Notes: generated from the sequence alone by a model not told the origin. DNA of 64,000 nt from Candidatus Sulfopaludibacter sp. SbA3 (GCA_945890485.1 CAMDCN010000009.1:1-64000), one strand, 5' to 3'. Numbered from the stretch's first letter, positions 17,998-27,336 are shown. Made by a program: numbers and translations.

Positions 17998-18840
17998 TCA
18001 CGATTTTACCATTGCATCCAGCAGCGTCCGCTTCATCACGCCTTCGTCCGGCTTCACGCCCGTCCACATCTCAAATCCGATGACGCCCTGATAAACCAGC
18101 ATCGTCAGCCCGTCCAGCGTCTTCAGCCCCCGGGCCTGCGCCGCCGCCAGGAACTTGGTCACCGGCGGATTGAACACTGCGTCCGCCACCAGGCACTGCG
18201 CCCGGCTCAAATCGACATCCGGCATCCAGTCCACGTTCGGATACAGCCCCAGCGACGTCGCGTTGATCAACAGGTCCGTCTCCGGCCGCACTTCGTAATG
18301 CACCCGCCACGGCACATAGCGGATGGGCCCATATGGCTTCAAATCATCCACCATCGGAGCCACCCGGTCTACCGACCGGTTCACCACAATCAACTCCGCC
18401 ACCCCAGCCAGCAACAACTCCGTCGCAATTGCCCGAGCCGCCCCTCCCGCCCCCAGCAGCACAACGCGCTTACCGGCCGGATCCATCTGAGCGTCCTGCG
18501 TCAATCCCCGCAAAAAACCCTTCCCGTCGGTGTTCTCCCCGATGAATCGGCTCCCCTCCCGGCGAACCGTATTCACCGCCCCGATAATCTTTGCTTCCTT
18601 CGATAACTCATCGAGAAAGGGTACTACGGCCACCTTATGCGGAATCGTGCAGTTGAAGCCCTGAAAGCCCATCGCCCTGGCCCCGCGCACGGCGTCACTC
18701 AATCCAGCCGGCGGCACTTCTACCGTCAGATATCGCCAGTTCAGTCCCGCCGCGGCGAAAGCGGCCTCCTGCATGACGCCGGTGGGGTTCTCCGCCACCG
18801 GCTGGCCGAAACAGGCCACCAGTTCTGCTTTGAAGTTCAT
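17998..18840 (-). CDS. aroE: Shikimate dehydrogenase family protein (atypical N-terminus)
   Basis: 280 residues. Catalytic Lys69 (NCTIPHK), Asn90 (GAVNT) and Asp105 (ENTDGKG) are present, as is the NADP-binding GKRVVLLGAGGAARAIATELL. The enzyme would reduce 3-dehydroshikimate to shikimate. However, the substrate-binding S-x-S motif that normally follows GxPVxH is replaced: the sequence reads GQPVAENPTGVMQEAAF, so both serines that hold the shikimate carboxylate are missing. It is either an unusual AroE subgroup or a paralogue such as quinate or another cyclitol dehydrogenase. It lies in a run of minus-strand genes, four bases after the preceding gene. Confidence 0.85.
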   Translation of the reverse strand: MNFKAELVACFGQPVAENPTGVMQEAAFAAAGLNWRYLTVEVPPAGLSDAVRGARAMGFQGFNCTIPHKVAVVPFLDELSKEAKIIGAVNTVRREGSRFIGENTDGKGFLRGLTQDAQMDPAGKRVVLLGAGGAARAIATELLLAGVAELIVVNRSVDRVAPMVDDLKPYGPIRYVPWRVHYEVRPETDLLINATSLGLYPNVDWMPDVDLSRAQCLVADAVFNPPVTKFLAAAQARGLKTLDGLTMLVYQGVIGFEMWTGVKPDEGVMKRTLLDAMVKS

Positions 18841-18844
18841 GAGC

Positions 18845-19897
18845 TTAATTATTCGGAGGGGTCTCTTGCGTCGCCGTAGCAGGCAACGGTTCCGGCGTAT
18901 CGAACGTGATCGTGGTGTCCGCGCCGAACTTCCGGTACATCCGGAACTCCACTTCGTTCTTCACCAAATGCTTGCCCTCCCGCATCCGCACCTCGGCCTT
19001 CAAGGGCAGCATAAAGCCGCGGCCGTTAATGTCCGTCATGTCGTAGTCCAACGTCGTGTGCGCTTCCTGCACCGGGAAGTCGACCGGGATATCCGCTTCG
19101 AGCGTAATCCGCGTCACCTGCAGCGAATCTCGCTCGACATAGATCAGACCGCGATACCCGGGCGTCACCTGTTGACGGTCCTGGTAATTGATCGTCCAGT
19201 GCGAATTCGGCTGCGCGACAAAATATTGAAAGACGTGGTTCCGCTTGCCCCGCAGCGTCGCCCAGCGCAGCCAATCGAAGCGCGCGGCCGTATTCGGTTC
19301 AAACAACTCTTTCATCATCGACCCGAACTCACCCGACGACGTCGCCCCGCCCAGCCGTTGCATCGGCGTGTCCACGCTGCGCCCGTTGACGCTGACCACC
19401 TTGTAATCTTCCTTCTGGTCGAAGTAGCTTAGCCGCGCGTTGATCACGTCCTGCTGCCCATAAAATCCAAGGCCGGAGGGGTCGATATATCGACGCGTCA
19501 CCTGCATGCAGAGAAAGTCCGGCAGCCCCTTCGAGTAGCCCATCGCGTAGTCCCGGGCTTCGTTGATCACCCGTTTCTGTTCTTCCGCCGATGGCGGCGG
19601 GATCACTGGGCCAGCCACCTTCACTGGAGCCGGCGCCGCCGCGGGCAGCTCTTTGGTCGCCACCATCAGGTCCCGCAGCGCCTCCACCGTTAACGGCCCC
19701 GCCCCCATGGCGATAAACTCTTCAAACTGACGCGGCTCCAACCGGTTCGTCAGCTTCGTCTTCTTCAAGTAGCCCGCCACGGATTTGTCCGGATGGTGAA
19801 GCTCCACTGACGACTTCAAGAAGCCACGCAACTGCTCCACCGACATCCGAGTCTGTGCCGCCAGCGTAAGCGCGAAAAGAAAGACGAGGACCCGCAT
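18845..19897 (-). CDS. Secreted protein of unknown function
   Basis: 350 residues from ATG 19897. The start gives a clean signal peptide (MRVLVFLFALTLAAQT). A helical region (~18-90) contains LRGFLKSSVELHHPDKSVAGYLKKTKLTNRLEPRQFEEF. The rest is beta-rich, with DFLCMQVTRRY, RGLIYVERDSLQVTRITLEADIP, EAHTTLDYDMTDING and LPLKAEVRMREG, resembling outer-membrane lipoprotein-sorting-like or 'acidobacterial VWFA-neighbour' proteins in style. No domain is assigned with confidence. It follows the SGNH hydrolase with almost no gap. Confidence 0.75.
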   Translation of the reverse strand: MRVLVFLFALTLAAQTRMSVEQLRGFLKSSVELHHPDKSVAGYLKKTKLTNRLEPRQFEEFIAMGAGPLTVEALRDLMVATKELPAAAPAPVKVAGPVIPPPSAEEQKRVINEARDYAMGYSKGLPDFLCMQVTRRYIDPSGLGFYGQQDVINARLSYFDQKEDYKVVSVNGRSVDTPMQRLGGATSSGEFGSMMKELFEPNTAARFDWLRWATLRGKRNHVFQYFVAQPNSHWTINYQDRQQVTPGYRGLIYVERDSLQVTRITLEADIPVDFPVQEAHTTLDYDMTDINGRGFMLPLKAEVRMREGKHLVKNEVEFRMYRKFGADTTITFDTPEPLPATATQETPPNN

Positions 19898-19898
19898 A

Positions 19899-20963
19899 TT
19901 ACTTTTGACGCTTCCGTCCGCCTTTCTGTTGCGGATTCGTTGCCGGCAACGTGGCCTCAATGGCCGCCTGCGCGAGCGGGGCCATAATCCGGTAGCCAGC
20001 GGAGTTGGGATGGAGCCCGTCGTCGGCCAGCTCGGCCCTCAGAAAGCCGCCCTCATCGACCATGGCGTCGAAATAGTTCAAATAGGTAAAGCCGCGCTTC
20101 CTCGCGAAATCGACCATCCACGTGTTCAGCGCTCGAATCAACGCCGGCGGCCGCCCGATCGTCATCTCAAACCGCGGGTTCTTCGCCTTGTGATGGTCAC
20201 TCACCGGCAAAACACTCGCCAGAATCACCTTGATCTTGTGGAATTCGCACAGGTCCGCAATCATCGTCAGGTTGTTCTGAATCGTCTCCACCGCCACGCC
20301 CCGCGCCAAATCGTTCGTCCCCGCCAGAATCAACATCGCCTGCGGCTTGTGCGCAATGACATCGGCCTGCATCCGGCCCAGCATCTCGCCCGTGATCTGC
20401 CCACTAATGCCCCGGTTCACAAAGTCCATACCCGGGAAGTATTCGTTCAGCCGCCAGCCATCCGTGATCGAATCCCCGTGAAACACGACGCGCCGGCCAG
20501 TCGAAGCGGGCACCGTCCGGTTGGCCTCGGCGTAGCGCCGCAGATTGTCGCGATCGCTCCCCCGCAGTTGCGCCTCGGTCGTCTCCAGTAGCGCCTGGAA
20601 ATGCGCATCCAGCCGCGCCACCGCATCGCGCAGCTCCGCCGTCTGCTTCCGCGCCTCTTCCGGATACGGGAACGGCTTCCGAATACTATCCGCCACCGCC
20701 AGGTATCCGCGCGCCTCAATCAACAATCCCTGAGAAATCGTCAACGTCAGCCGATTAGCCACCCGCGCATTCCGCTGCAGTTGCTTCAAATTCTCAAGCA
20801 TCGGCGCCGCCGACCGCGCCAGCCCCGGAGCCGTCAGCGACGTCGCTTCCGTCAATTGGACAATGCGTTCGGTCAGCGCAAGGCCGTCGGGCCCGTTCAG
20901 GGTTCCATTCGTTTGGGCAAATCCCACCGTGCTCAGGCACAGCGCTAGCCATCTCCAGATCAT
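19899..20963 (-). CDS. Secreted SGNH/GDSL hydrolase
   Basis: 354 residues. A short signal peptide (WRWLALCLSTVGFAQT) and a helical spacer (~25-155, probably coiled) precede the SGNH domain: block I VVFHGDSITDGWR (Ser165), block II NRGISGQITGEM (Gly), block III LILAGTNDLARG (Asn), block V DGLHPNSAGY (Asp, His). Such enzymes are often carbohydrate esterases that deacetylate polysaccharides. The ATG overlaps the stop of the upstream DUF3108 gene (ATGA). Confidence 0.88.
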   Translation of the reverse strand: MIWRWLALCLSTVGFAQTNGTLNGPDGLALTERIVQLTEATSLTAPGLARSAAPMLENLKQLQRNARVANRLTLTISQGLLIEARGYLAVADSIRKPFPYPEEARKQTAELRDAVARLDAHFQALLETTEAQLRGSDRDNLRRYAEANRTVPASTGRRVVFHGDSITDGWRLNEYFPGMDFVNRGISGQITGEMLGRMQADVIAHKPQAMLILAGTNDLARGVAVETIQNNLTMIADLCEFHKIKVILASVLPVSDHHKAKNPRFEMTIGRPPALIRALNTWMVDFARKRGFTYLNYFDAMVDEGGFLRAELADDGLHPNSAGYRIMAPLAQAAIEATLPATNPQQKGGRKRQK

Positions 20964-21676
20964 GGCTCTACTTTATCCAATTGAAACGTGACCGTACCGA
21001 TGTGGAACTTCATGCGGACCTGAATCTGCACGGGAAGCCGGCGGGCGTCGTCGCTCAGCCAGACGAACAAACGAGCGTCCCGCTTGTAGATCACGTCGTT
21101 AAACAAAAACGCTTCGTACCGCGTCGCCGTAAACTGTCCGGCTGGCGTCCGGATCTTCTCCTGGTCCTGCATTTGGATCCTGGCCTGGACGAACTTCTTC
21201 CCATCGCTCAACGGAATCCGGATCTCGCGCTCCCCGCCCAACGGCCGTTTCCGAAGCACCATCAGCGCTCCGAGAATGTCGTGCACACAGCCAGGAACTT
21301 CCAGCTCGCGCTCGAGGGCCATCTCGTTCTTTACCAGATCGCGCTCTTCGTACTTCGATCGCGTGCCGCTCCAAACCACGGTGGTGTCCCGGCGCTTCTT
21401 GCCCTCCTCGGCCTCCAGGCGCGACGTCTGGGCGCACAACTGTTCGTTCAAGGTGACCGTATAGTTGTCGTTCACTTTGAAGAGCCGCGACACCAGTCCA
21501 GCCGAATGGAGGTGCAATTGGACGAAACTACCCGCCGCCGTGGGATTGTTGGTCAGCACCGCCGCCCCCGCATTCACCATCCGCCACTCCACGCTGTAGC
21601 TGAGTTTTTCAACCGGGACCGGCGTCTGCGCCGCAAGCGGCACGAGAGCCAGAAAAAGGGGGAACAAACTCTTCAT
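20960..21676 (-). CDS. DUF3108 family secreted protein
   Basis: 238 residues from ATG 21676; anything longer runs over the divergent gene. Signal peptide MKSLFPLFLALVPLAAQ. DUF3108 hallmarks: KLSYSVEWRMVNAGAAVL, VNDNYTVTLNEQLCAQTSRLEAEEGKKRRDT, DILGALMVLRKRPL and DARLFVWLSDDARRLPVQIQVRM. The family is periplasmic or outer-membrane, of unknown role, proposed to resemble lipoprotein-carrier folds. It heads the minus-strand run and is divergent from the HEAT/lipoyl gene by 42 bases, which must hold both promoters. Confidence 0.87.
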   Translation of the reverse strand: MKSLFPLFLALVPLAAQTPVPVEKLSYSVEWRMVNAGAAVLTNNPTAAGSFVQLHLHSAGLVSRLFKVNDNYTVTLNEQLCAQTSRLEAEEGKKRRDTTVVWSGTRSKYEERDLVKNEMALERELEVPGCVHDILGALMVLRKRPLGGEREIRIPLSDGKKFVQARIQMQDQEKIRTPAGQFTATRYEAFLFNDVIYKRDARLFVWLSDDARRLPVQIQVRMKFHIGTVTFQLDKVEP

Positions 21677-21718
21677 CGAACCCCTGAGTGTGTCAAATCC
21701 CCGTGCTACGCTGCAAGC

Positions 21719-22438
21719 TTGGCGCTTCGAATTCTCCTGCTCCTGCTCGTCGCCGTGGCCGGCTGGTTCTATTGGGACGCTCGGATTCCCGGTGTTCCTT
21801 TGACCAATTGGCAGGTTGATCGCTATCTCGATCCAGCCCAGCCGCCGCACCGGATTCAAGCCGCCCTGCGGCAGCTTTCGGGTTCCTCTCACCCTGCTCT
21901 GGCGCGCCTGCGCGCGTACAGCGACGCTGGCGTCCGCGCCGAAGTTGCCCGTCTCGCGCCCTCCGTGGACCAGTTGGAGGATCGCTCGCCCTGGGTGCGA
22001 TTCCGTGCTGCACTGGCGCTCGAACGAACCGAACCCACCGCCGTGCGCCCGGTCCTGCTCGCGGCGTTGCGAGCTTCGGCTGTCTTCGCCGAAGAGCCCG
22101 GCGCCCTGCAATGGCGTCTCGCCGAAGGTGCGCGCGTCGAGGCCGGCGAAGAGCTCGGTTCCCTCGATCAGCGCAAGTTCGTCGCCCCCGTGCCCGGCCG
22201 CCTCGTCAAACGCTACGTCCAGACGGGCGAGGCCGTCCGCCCCGGCCAGCGCCTGGCCGATGTCGCGCTCTCCGATCCCTGGCAGGTCGCGGCGCTCGCC
22301 GCGCTCGGCCGAATCGGCTTGTCCATCGATGCGGACGAAATTCAACTTTTCCGGAGTGAGAAATATCCTCCGGCAGTGCAGCAGGCGGCCACGGCCGCTG
22401 TTGAACAAATCCAGGCGCGTCCCCGGAGGAAATCATGA
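21719..22438 (+). CDS. Membrane-anchored HEAT-repeat protein with inserted lipoyl-like domain
   Basis: 239 residues from TTG 21719; no strong ribosome-binding site, but this start places a membrane anchor at residues 3-18 (LRILLLLLVAVAGWFYW). Residues ~40-118 look like HEAT-type helical repeats (SPWVRFRAALALERTEP). Residues ~129-185 match the two hammerhead halves of a biotinyl/lipoyl-type domain: LAEGARVEAGEELGSLD, FVAPVPGRLVKRY and VQTGEAVRPGQRLADV. The modified lysine is missing (PGRL in its place). A second HEAT-like stretch follows (DPWQVAALAALGRIG). The function is unknown; the lipoyl-like part is typical of HlyD-type adaptors. The stop overlaps the esterase ATG (ATGA). Confidence 0.7.
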   Translation: MALRILLLLLVAVAGWFYWDARIPGVPLTNWQVDRYLDPAQPPHRIQAALRQLSGSSHPALARLRAYSDAGVRAEVARLAPSVDQLEDRSPWVRFRAALALERTEPTAVRPVLLAALRASAVFAEEPGALQWRLAEGARVEAGEELGSLDQRKFVAPVPGRLVKRYVQTGEAVRPGQRLADVALSDPWQVAALAALGRIGLSIDADEIQLFRSEKYPPAVQQAATAAVEQIQARPRRKS

Positions 22439-23883
22439 GATCGCTCTTCTTGCTCCTACCCCTGCTCGTGCAGGCGGCGTCCATTGAAGTCACGCTCGAC
22501 CCGGCCCTAGCCCCGCAAGGCGCGAGCGGCCGCTTGATTATCCTCATGAAGCAAGGCAAGCCGCAGGGAGAGACCATCAACACCGGGTTCATTCCGGGCG
22601 AGACCTGGATGGCCGCCAAGGAAGTCGAGCACTTCGCCCCCGGAGCCACCGTCACCGTCGATGGAGACGACATCGCCTTCCCGAAGCCCTTTTCCCAAGC
22701 CCCCGCCGGCGAATGGCACTATATGGCCATTCTCGACGTAGATCATAGTTATGCCCGCAACGGAGCCGGCCCCGGAGACCTCGTCAGCGCGGTTGCCACC
22801 GAGCCGAAGCTGACCCTGAGCCGCGCCACCCCGCCCCGCCCCGCGCCCGTCGACACGGACACCACAAAGCTCGTCGAGTTCGAAAGTAAACTGCTCAGCA
22901 AATTTTTCGCCCGGCCCGTCAAGATGCGCGCCGGCGTTATCCTCCCGCCTGACTTTGGAAAGCCCGGATCGCTCTATCCGGCGGTCTATCACGTTCATGG
23001 CTTCGGTGGAAACCATACTTTCGCCTGGCGTGCCAAGCCTGCCACGGCCTTCCGCGCCGTGCACATCTATCTCGATGCCTCCTGCGAAGGAGGCCACCAC
23101 GTCTTCGCCGATTCGGCCAACAACGGTCCCTGGGGCGCGGCCCTGACCCAGGAACTGATCCCGCACCTGGAGAAGAGTTTCCGTCTCATCCCCCGGCCCT
23201 ACGCCCGCTTCCTGACGGGCCACTCCTCTGGAGGCTGGTCGACACTCTGGCTGCAAGTCGCCTATCCGAAGTTCTTCGGCGGCACTTGGCCCACGGCCCC
23301 CGACTCGGTCGACTTCCTCAGCTTCACGGGAATCGATGTTACTCCAGGATCCAGCCAGAACGCCTATCTCACCAAAGATGGCCAGCCGCTCTATCTGGTC
23401 CGCCTGAAAGGCAAGGACGTCGTGACCTTTAAGGACTTCTCCCTCCAGGAGCGAGTAGCCGGGGATTACGGAGGCCAGTTGGCGTCCTTTGACTGGGTTT
23501 TCAGCCCCAAAGCCCCCGATGGCCGCCCGATGCGTTTGTTTAACCGTGTAACCGGCGCCGTCGACCCCGCCGTACAAAACTATTGGCGGAAGTACGATAT
23601 CAGTTATCAGGTGCAAACCCGCTGGGCCGAGCTGGGGCCCCTGCTGAAAGGTAAGATCCGTCTGGTCATGGGAGATCAGGATACCTTTCACCTGGACGAA
23701 GCAACTAAGATATTCTGTAAGTTCCTGGCTTCGAAAGGAGCCGAGGATGCTTGCGAGATCGTACCGGAGCGGGACCACATGGACTTGTTCAAGCCATACA
23801 AAACCTACCCGGACGGTCTCATGAAACGGATCGAGGACGAAATGGCGCGGCAGTTCGTCAAAGGCCGGCCAAAGGCCAAGTAA
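22435..23883 (+). CDS. Secreted esterase (esterase D/enterochelin-esterase-like)
   Basis: 482 residues with signal peptide MRSLFLLLPLLVQA. An N-terminal beta-rich domain (~20-140) is followed by an alpha/beta-hydrolase: YPAVYHVHGFGGNH, then LIPRPYARFLTGHSSGGWSTLW with nucleophile Ser264, and likely Asp in VMGDQDTFHLDE and His in ERDHMDLF. The family hydrolyses carbohydrate or siderophore esters; the substrate is unknown. It is coupled to the preceding HEAT/lipoyl gene by an ATGA overlap and lies three bases before the next gene. Confidence 0.85.
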   Translation: MRSLFLLLPLLVQAASIEVTLDPALAPQGASGRLIILMKQGKPQGETINTGFIPGETWMAAKEVEHFAPGATVTVDGDDIAFPKPFSQAPAGEWHYMAILDVDHSYARNGAGPGDLVSAVATEPKLTLSRATPPRPAPVDTDTTKLVEFESKLLSKFFARPVKMRAGVILPPDFGKPGSLYPAVYHVHGFGGNHTFAWRAKPATAFRAVHIYLDASCEGGHHVFADSANNGPWGAALTQELIPHLEKSFRLIPRPYARFLTGHSSGGWSTLWLQVAYPKFFGGTWPTAPDSVDFLSFTGIDVTPGSSQNAYLTKDGQPLYLVRLKGKDVVTFKDFSLQERVAGDYGGQLASFDWVFSPKAPDGRPMRLFNRVTGAVDPAVQNYWRKYDISYQVQTRWAELGPLLKGKIRLVMGDQDTFHLDEATKIFCKFLASKGAEDACEIVPERDHMDLFKPYKTYPDGLMKRIEDEMARQFVKGRPKAK

Positions 23884-23886
23884 CGA

Positions 23887-26800
23887 ATGCGTTTAGTTCT
23901 GGTCGGGTTGTTGGCGAATCTCCTATTCGGCCAGCCTGAAGTGTTTGTGGTGAACGAGAGTGGACGCTCAGTGCAGCCGGTACTAACCGACCCCGTCAGA
24001 CGGTTAGACCCCTTCACGACCCCCAATGCCCCGGCGTTCTTCTTCGTCAGCGCCGACCGCACCAAATATTACTCGGTCTCCCGCTCGGCCACCGCGACCG
24101 TTGCCGTCCTCTCCGCCGCGCAGCCTTCCACGGTCTTGAAAACGCTCGACCTTGCCGCCGCTACAGCCGCCGTCATGACGCCCGACCGGAGCCAACTCGT
24201 GATCGCCACCCCGAACACCCTCTATCGCATCGATACCGCGACGGACACGATCACAGAAACCGCGTTCATCAATGCACCCGTCAAGGAATTGGTGGCTTCT
24301 CTCGATGGCTCCCGCGTCTTTGCCCTTACGACGCAAGTTGTGATGTTCCGCATCAACCCATTCGTCGCCCAATCCACCACCGTCCTGCCGGGCCCGCTGG
24401 AGACCATGGCGATGAACCACACCGGGCTTCTGTATGCGACAGCCCAGGGCCGCGTACACGAAATCGACGGGACCACTGGCGAGCCGTTGCGAACCATCGA
24501 AACCTCGGGCCGCCCCGGCCGCCTCGCTTTCAGCCCATCTGGCCGCGTGGCGGTAGCTGGGAACTTATCTGGAAGCGCCTCGATGTTTCGCTTCGATCTT
24601 GTCGCCGGCGCGGTCAGTGGAACCATATCCTCCACGTCTTTGCCCTTCGATCACTTCATCTTTCTCGATGAGGACCGCGCCGTGGGCCTCTCCCCGCAAG
24701 GGCTGCGTCTGGTCCCGCTTGCCATCGAACCATTACGCATCCTGCCCGGCGAGGGTGGCTCCGGCTTAGGGCGTGGAATCGTGTCCTCTCCCGAGTTCCC
24801 GTCGCCGCGCGAATACTATGTGAACTATGATGGCGCCGCCGACCAGTTCGAAACCGGGCTGTTTCCAAGCGCATCTCGCAGTTTCATCGGGCCAGGTGTC
24901 GCCACCGTGTCGCCGCTGGCCGGCGTAGGGGCGCCTGCTCATCTCTACGCCTTCAACGGCGAACAGACCGCGTTGCCTGGGCAGCCATATCGTTTGCCCC
25001 TAACTGTCCGGGTCACAAACCGGATCGGGCGCCCGCTCGGTGGTGTACCCGTGCAGTTCTCCACCGGCCAGACCGTCGTCTCCAATCTCGAAGGCTGGGC
25101 CCAAACTTTTGCCACCGCCCCCCTGGCCGGAGGTCTGCTCCCCGTCACCGCCACCGCGGGAGATGCCCGCGCCGTCTTTCGGCTCGGGTCTCCGGCGTCG
25201 TCTCCTGCTTCGATCACCATCCTCGACGGCCAAGGCCAGTTGGTCTACACCCCTAGCCAAGGTCCGCGCCCGCTGCTTGTCGTCGTCAAAGACACCGCCG
25301 GATTTCCCGTTCCCGATGCCGCCCTGACATTCAGCCTCACTGCCGGTACCGGCAGATTGGGCTGCACCGGAGCCAATGGATGTACGGTGCGGACCGACGG
25401 CAGTGGCATGGCGGTCATCGGTTTCCACCTCGATACCCCGCCCTCCGTTTCCTCCTTCGAGCAGCACAAAATCGACATTATCTGCGGCGCCGCCCCGCCC
25501 AAAACAGCCTTCATTACCACCCACGCTGCCCTGGGCAATATCGTCCGGCAAACCATTGCACCGCCCGGAACGACCGTCTCCACAACCGTAAACTCCCTGG
25601 TTTCGAGCGCGGTCGCAATCCGCTTCTGGGGCTCTAATTCGAGCAATGTCTTTCAGCCGCTTCCCAATATCGGCCTCAACTATACCGCGCCGCTTCATAT
25701 TCCCGATCTCCGTTGTGACGCGGAAGGCGGAACGGTGCTCTCGGACTCGACCGGCCTCGCTACCTGCTCCCTCGCGACCGGTGGATTACCTGGGCACGCT
25801 GATCTGATCGGCCGCATGCACTCCGGGCGCCAACCGGATCTGTTCAATCCCCTCTCCGTCGTCTCGCGCATCGCCATCGTGGCCGCTGGCCAGCCAACGA
25901 TCCACGTGTTGGCCGGCAGAGACCAGACTGTCCGGCGTGGACAAACAGGGACCGCGCTGTTAATTCGCCTCTTGGACGCTCAAGGCGCACCCATGCCCAA
26001 TCAGCCGTTACAGTGGTCGATCGAGGGCTTGAATGATCTGTCCCTCTTGATGACCCCTTCCGCCCAGACCGACAACTCCGGGCTGGGCTATGCCGGAGTC
26101 GTCGCGCCCTCGACCTTTGACTTCCAGAGCCGATGGTTTTTGGTTCGCGTTCGCTCGAATGGAGCGCTTGCGGAGATTCCCATTTTCTTGTCTGATACGA
26201 ATCCTCAAGTGGATGGAGAGAATCTGCTTTCGAGCTATGGAGGAACCCTTCGGCTCCGCATCACTCACATCGGTGCGTGGACCGTGCAAGGTTTGCCTCC
26301 CTGGATGCGGACTTCTGCAACCTCCGGCGTCGGATCCCAGTGGATCGTCCTCGAATACGATGCCAATCCATCCCCCACGATTTCCCGGACGGTGAGCCTG
26401 ACTGTCGGCGGCATCCCACTCGAATTGGTCCAACCGATTCGGCCGCTCCCTACGGTCAGTGCTCCTGGAGCACCTTATGTAACTTCAGGCGCGTCGGCCA
26501 ACATAAACGTCAATTTTCATGCCGCCCTCAGTGCCGCTCGCCTGAACGTCCTAAACATCCTGATCCGCGATAGCTTGGACGGGAGCAATGCCTGCTACAT
26601 CGCGTACTCCGTTCCCCAGCGCGTCCTCTATCTCGCCTCTGACCAAGGTCCGAACGTGCTCTCTCCGCCGATAACACTGCCCTCGCAGCAGTCTCTGGGC
26701 AACAGCCAATGCACCATTCATGGCGCTGACTCGTTCGTAATCGATTCCAGCACCACCGTGAGCCTTCGCCTCCGGATCACTTTCTCCCCTTCCTTCGGCG

Positions 26801-27336
26801 GGTCGAAACTCGTCTATGGAGGTGCCTCGGATCTCGCCGGTATCAGCTCCGGCTGGCGAATCGTCGGCGTCCACTCCGCCCCATCACCCATCGTTTGGCC
26901 GCGGCCGGTCTCGGCCTTGCCATCCGTTGGATTTGGCAACCCGATCAGCAGCTTCGAATTTGAAGACTCCACCGACGCCCGAAACCTCGAAACCGTGTGG
27001 ATCCTCGCCAACAGCTCCCTCGACGCCCGGCAGGCGTGCTACCTCGCCTATCACGTGCCCTCCAACCAGCTCTTCCTGTTTCCGGATTCCGGCCTCGCCA
27101 GCGGAGTCCAATCCATGTCGCTGACGTCCGCCGGCCTCCAACTGTCGAACTCGAGTTGCTTCGTCTCTTCGCACAGCGCGACCGTAACCGTTTCCGGCCG
27201 CCGCCTGACTCTATCGTTCAATGGCTTGAGCTATTCGCGGGCTGGCGACTACCGTGCCGTTTGGCTCGCCGCCAAGACACTATCCGGCCAAGTCAGCACC
27301 TGGCAAGCGATGAACGTCCTTCACCCGTTCAACTAA
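23887..27336 (+). CDS. Large secreted beta-propeller/Ig-like protein with tandem C-terminal acidobacterial domains
   Basis: 1149 residues. A short signal peptide (MRLVLVGLLANLLFGQ) precedes a YVTN-type beta-propeller (~18-330; for instance LAAATAAVMTPDRSQLVIATPNTLYRIDTATDTI). Ig-like domains of the Big_1/invasin style follow (PLTVRVTNRIGRPLGGVPVQFSTG; LVVVKDTAGFPVPDAALTFSL; LIRLLDAQGAPMPNQPLQW). Two related modules close the protein (~855-980 and ~985-1149), sharing DxLDxxNACYxAYxVPxxxLxL and a later NSxC segment. The architecture suggests a surface or secreted adhesion protein; there is no enzyme motif. Its stop overlaps the convergent regulator gene by four bases. Confidence 0.82.
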   Translation: MRLVLVGLLANLLFGQPEVFVVNESGRSVQPVLTDPVRRLDPFTTPNAPAFFFVSADRTKYYSVSRSATATVAVLSAAQPSTVLKTLDLAAATAAVMTPDRSQLVIATPNTLYRIDTATDTITETAFINAPVKELVASLDGSRVFALTTQVVMFRINPFVAQSTTVLPGPLETMAMNHTGLLYATAQGRVHEIDGTTGEPLRTIETSGRPGRLAFSPSGRVAVAGNLSGSASMFRFDLVAGAVSGTISSTSLPFDHFIFLDEDRAVGLSPQGLRLVPLAIEPLRILPGEGGSGLGRGIVSSPEFPSPREYYVNYDGAADQFETGLFPSASRSFIGPGVATVSPLAGVGAPAHLYAFNGEQTALPGQPYRLPLTVRVTNRIGRPLGGVPVQFSTGQTVVSNLEGWAQTFATAPLAGGLLPVTATAGDARAVFRLGSPASSPASITILDGQGQLVYTPSQGPRPLLVVVKDTAGFPVPDAALTFSLTAGTGRLGCTGANGCTVRTDGSGMAVIGFHLDTPPSVSSFEQHKIDIICGAAPPKTAFITTHAALGNIVRQTIAPPGTTVSTTVNSLVSSAVAIRFWGSNSSNVFQPLPNIGLNYTAPLHIPDLRCDAEGGTVLSDSTGLATCSLATGGLPGHADLIGRMHSGRQPDLFNPLSVVSRIAIVAAGQPTIHVLAGRDQTVRRGQTGTALLIRLLDAQGAPMPNQPLQWSIEGLNDLSLLMTPSAQTDNSGLGYAGVVAPSTFDFQSRWFLVRVRSNGALAEIPIFLSDTNPQVDGENLLSSYGGTLRLRITHIGAWTVQGLPPWMRTSATSGVGSQWIVLEYDANPSPTISRTVSLTVGGIPLELVQPIRPLPTVSAPGAPYVTSGASANINVNFHAALSAARLNVLNILIRDSLDGSNACYIAYSVPQRVLYLASDQGPNVLSPPITLPSQQSLGNSQCTIHGADSFVIDSSTTVSLRLRITFSPSFGGSKLVYGGASDLAGISSGWRIVGVHSAPSPIVWPRPVSALPSVGFGNPISSFEFEDSTDARNLETVWILANSSLDARQACYLAYHVPSNQLFLFPDSGLASGVQSMSLTSAGLQLSNSSCFVSSHSATVTVSGRRLTLSFNGLSYSRAGDYRAVWLAAKTLSGQVSTWQAMNVLHPFN

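Noticed and set aside
20981-21718. N-terminal extension of the HEAT/lipoyl gene
   Set aside because: The extension is antisense to the DUF3108 gene; the TTG at 21719 gives a membrane anchor and is the more reasonable start.
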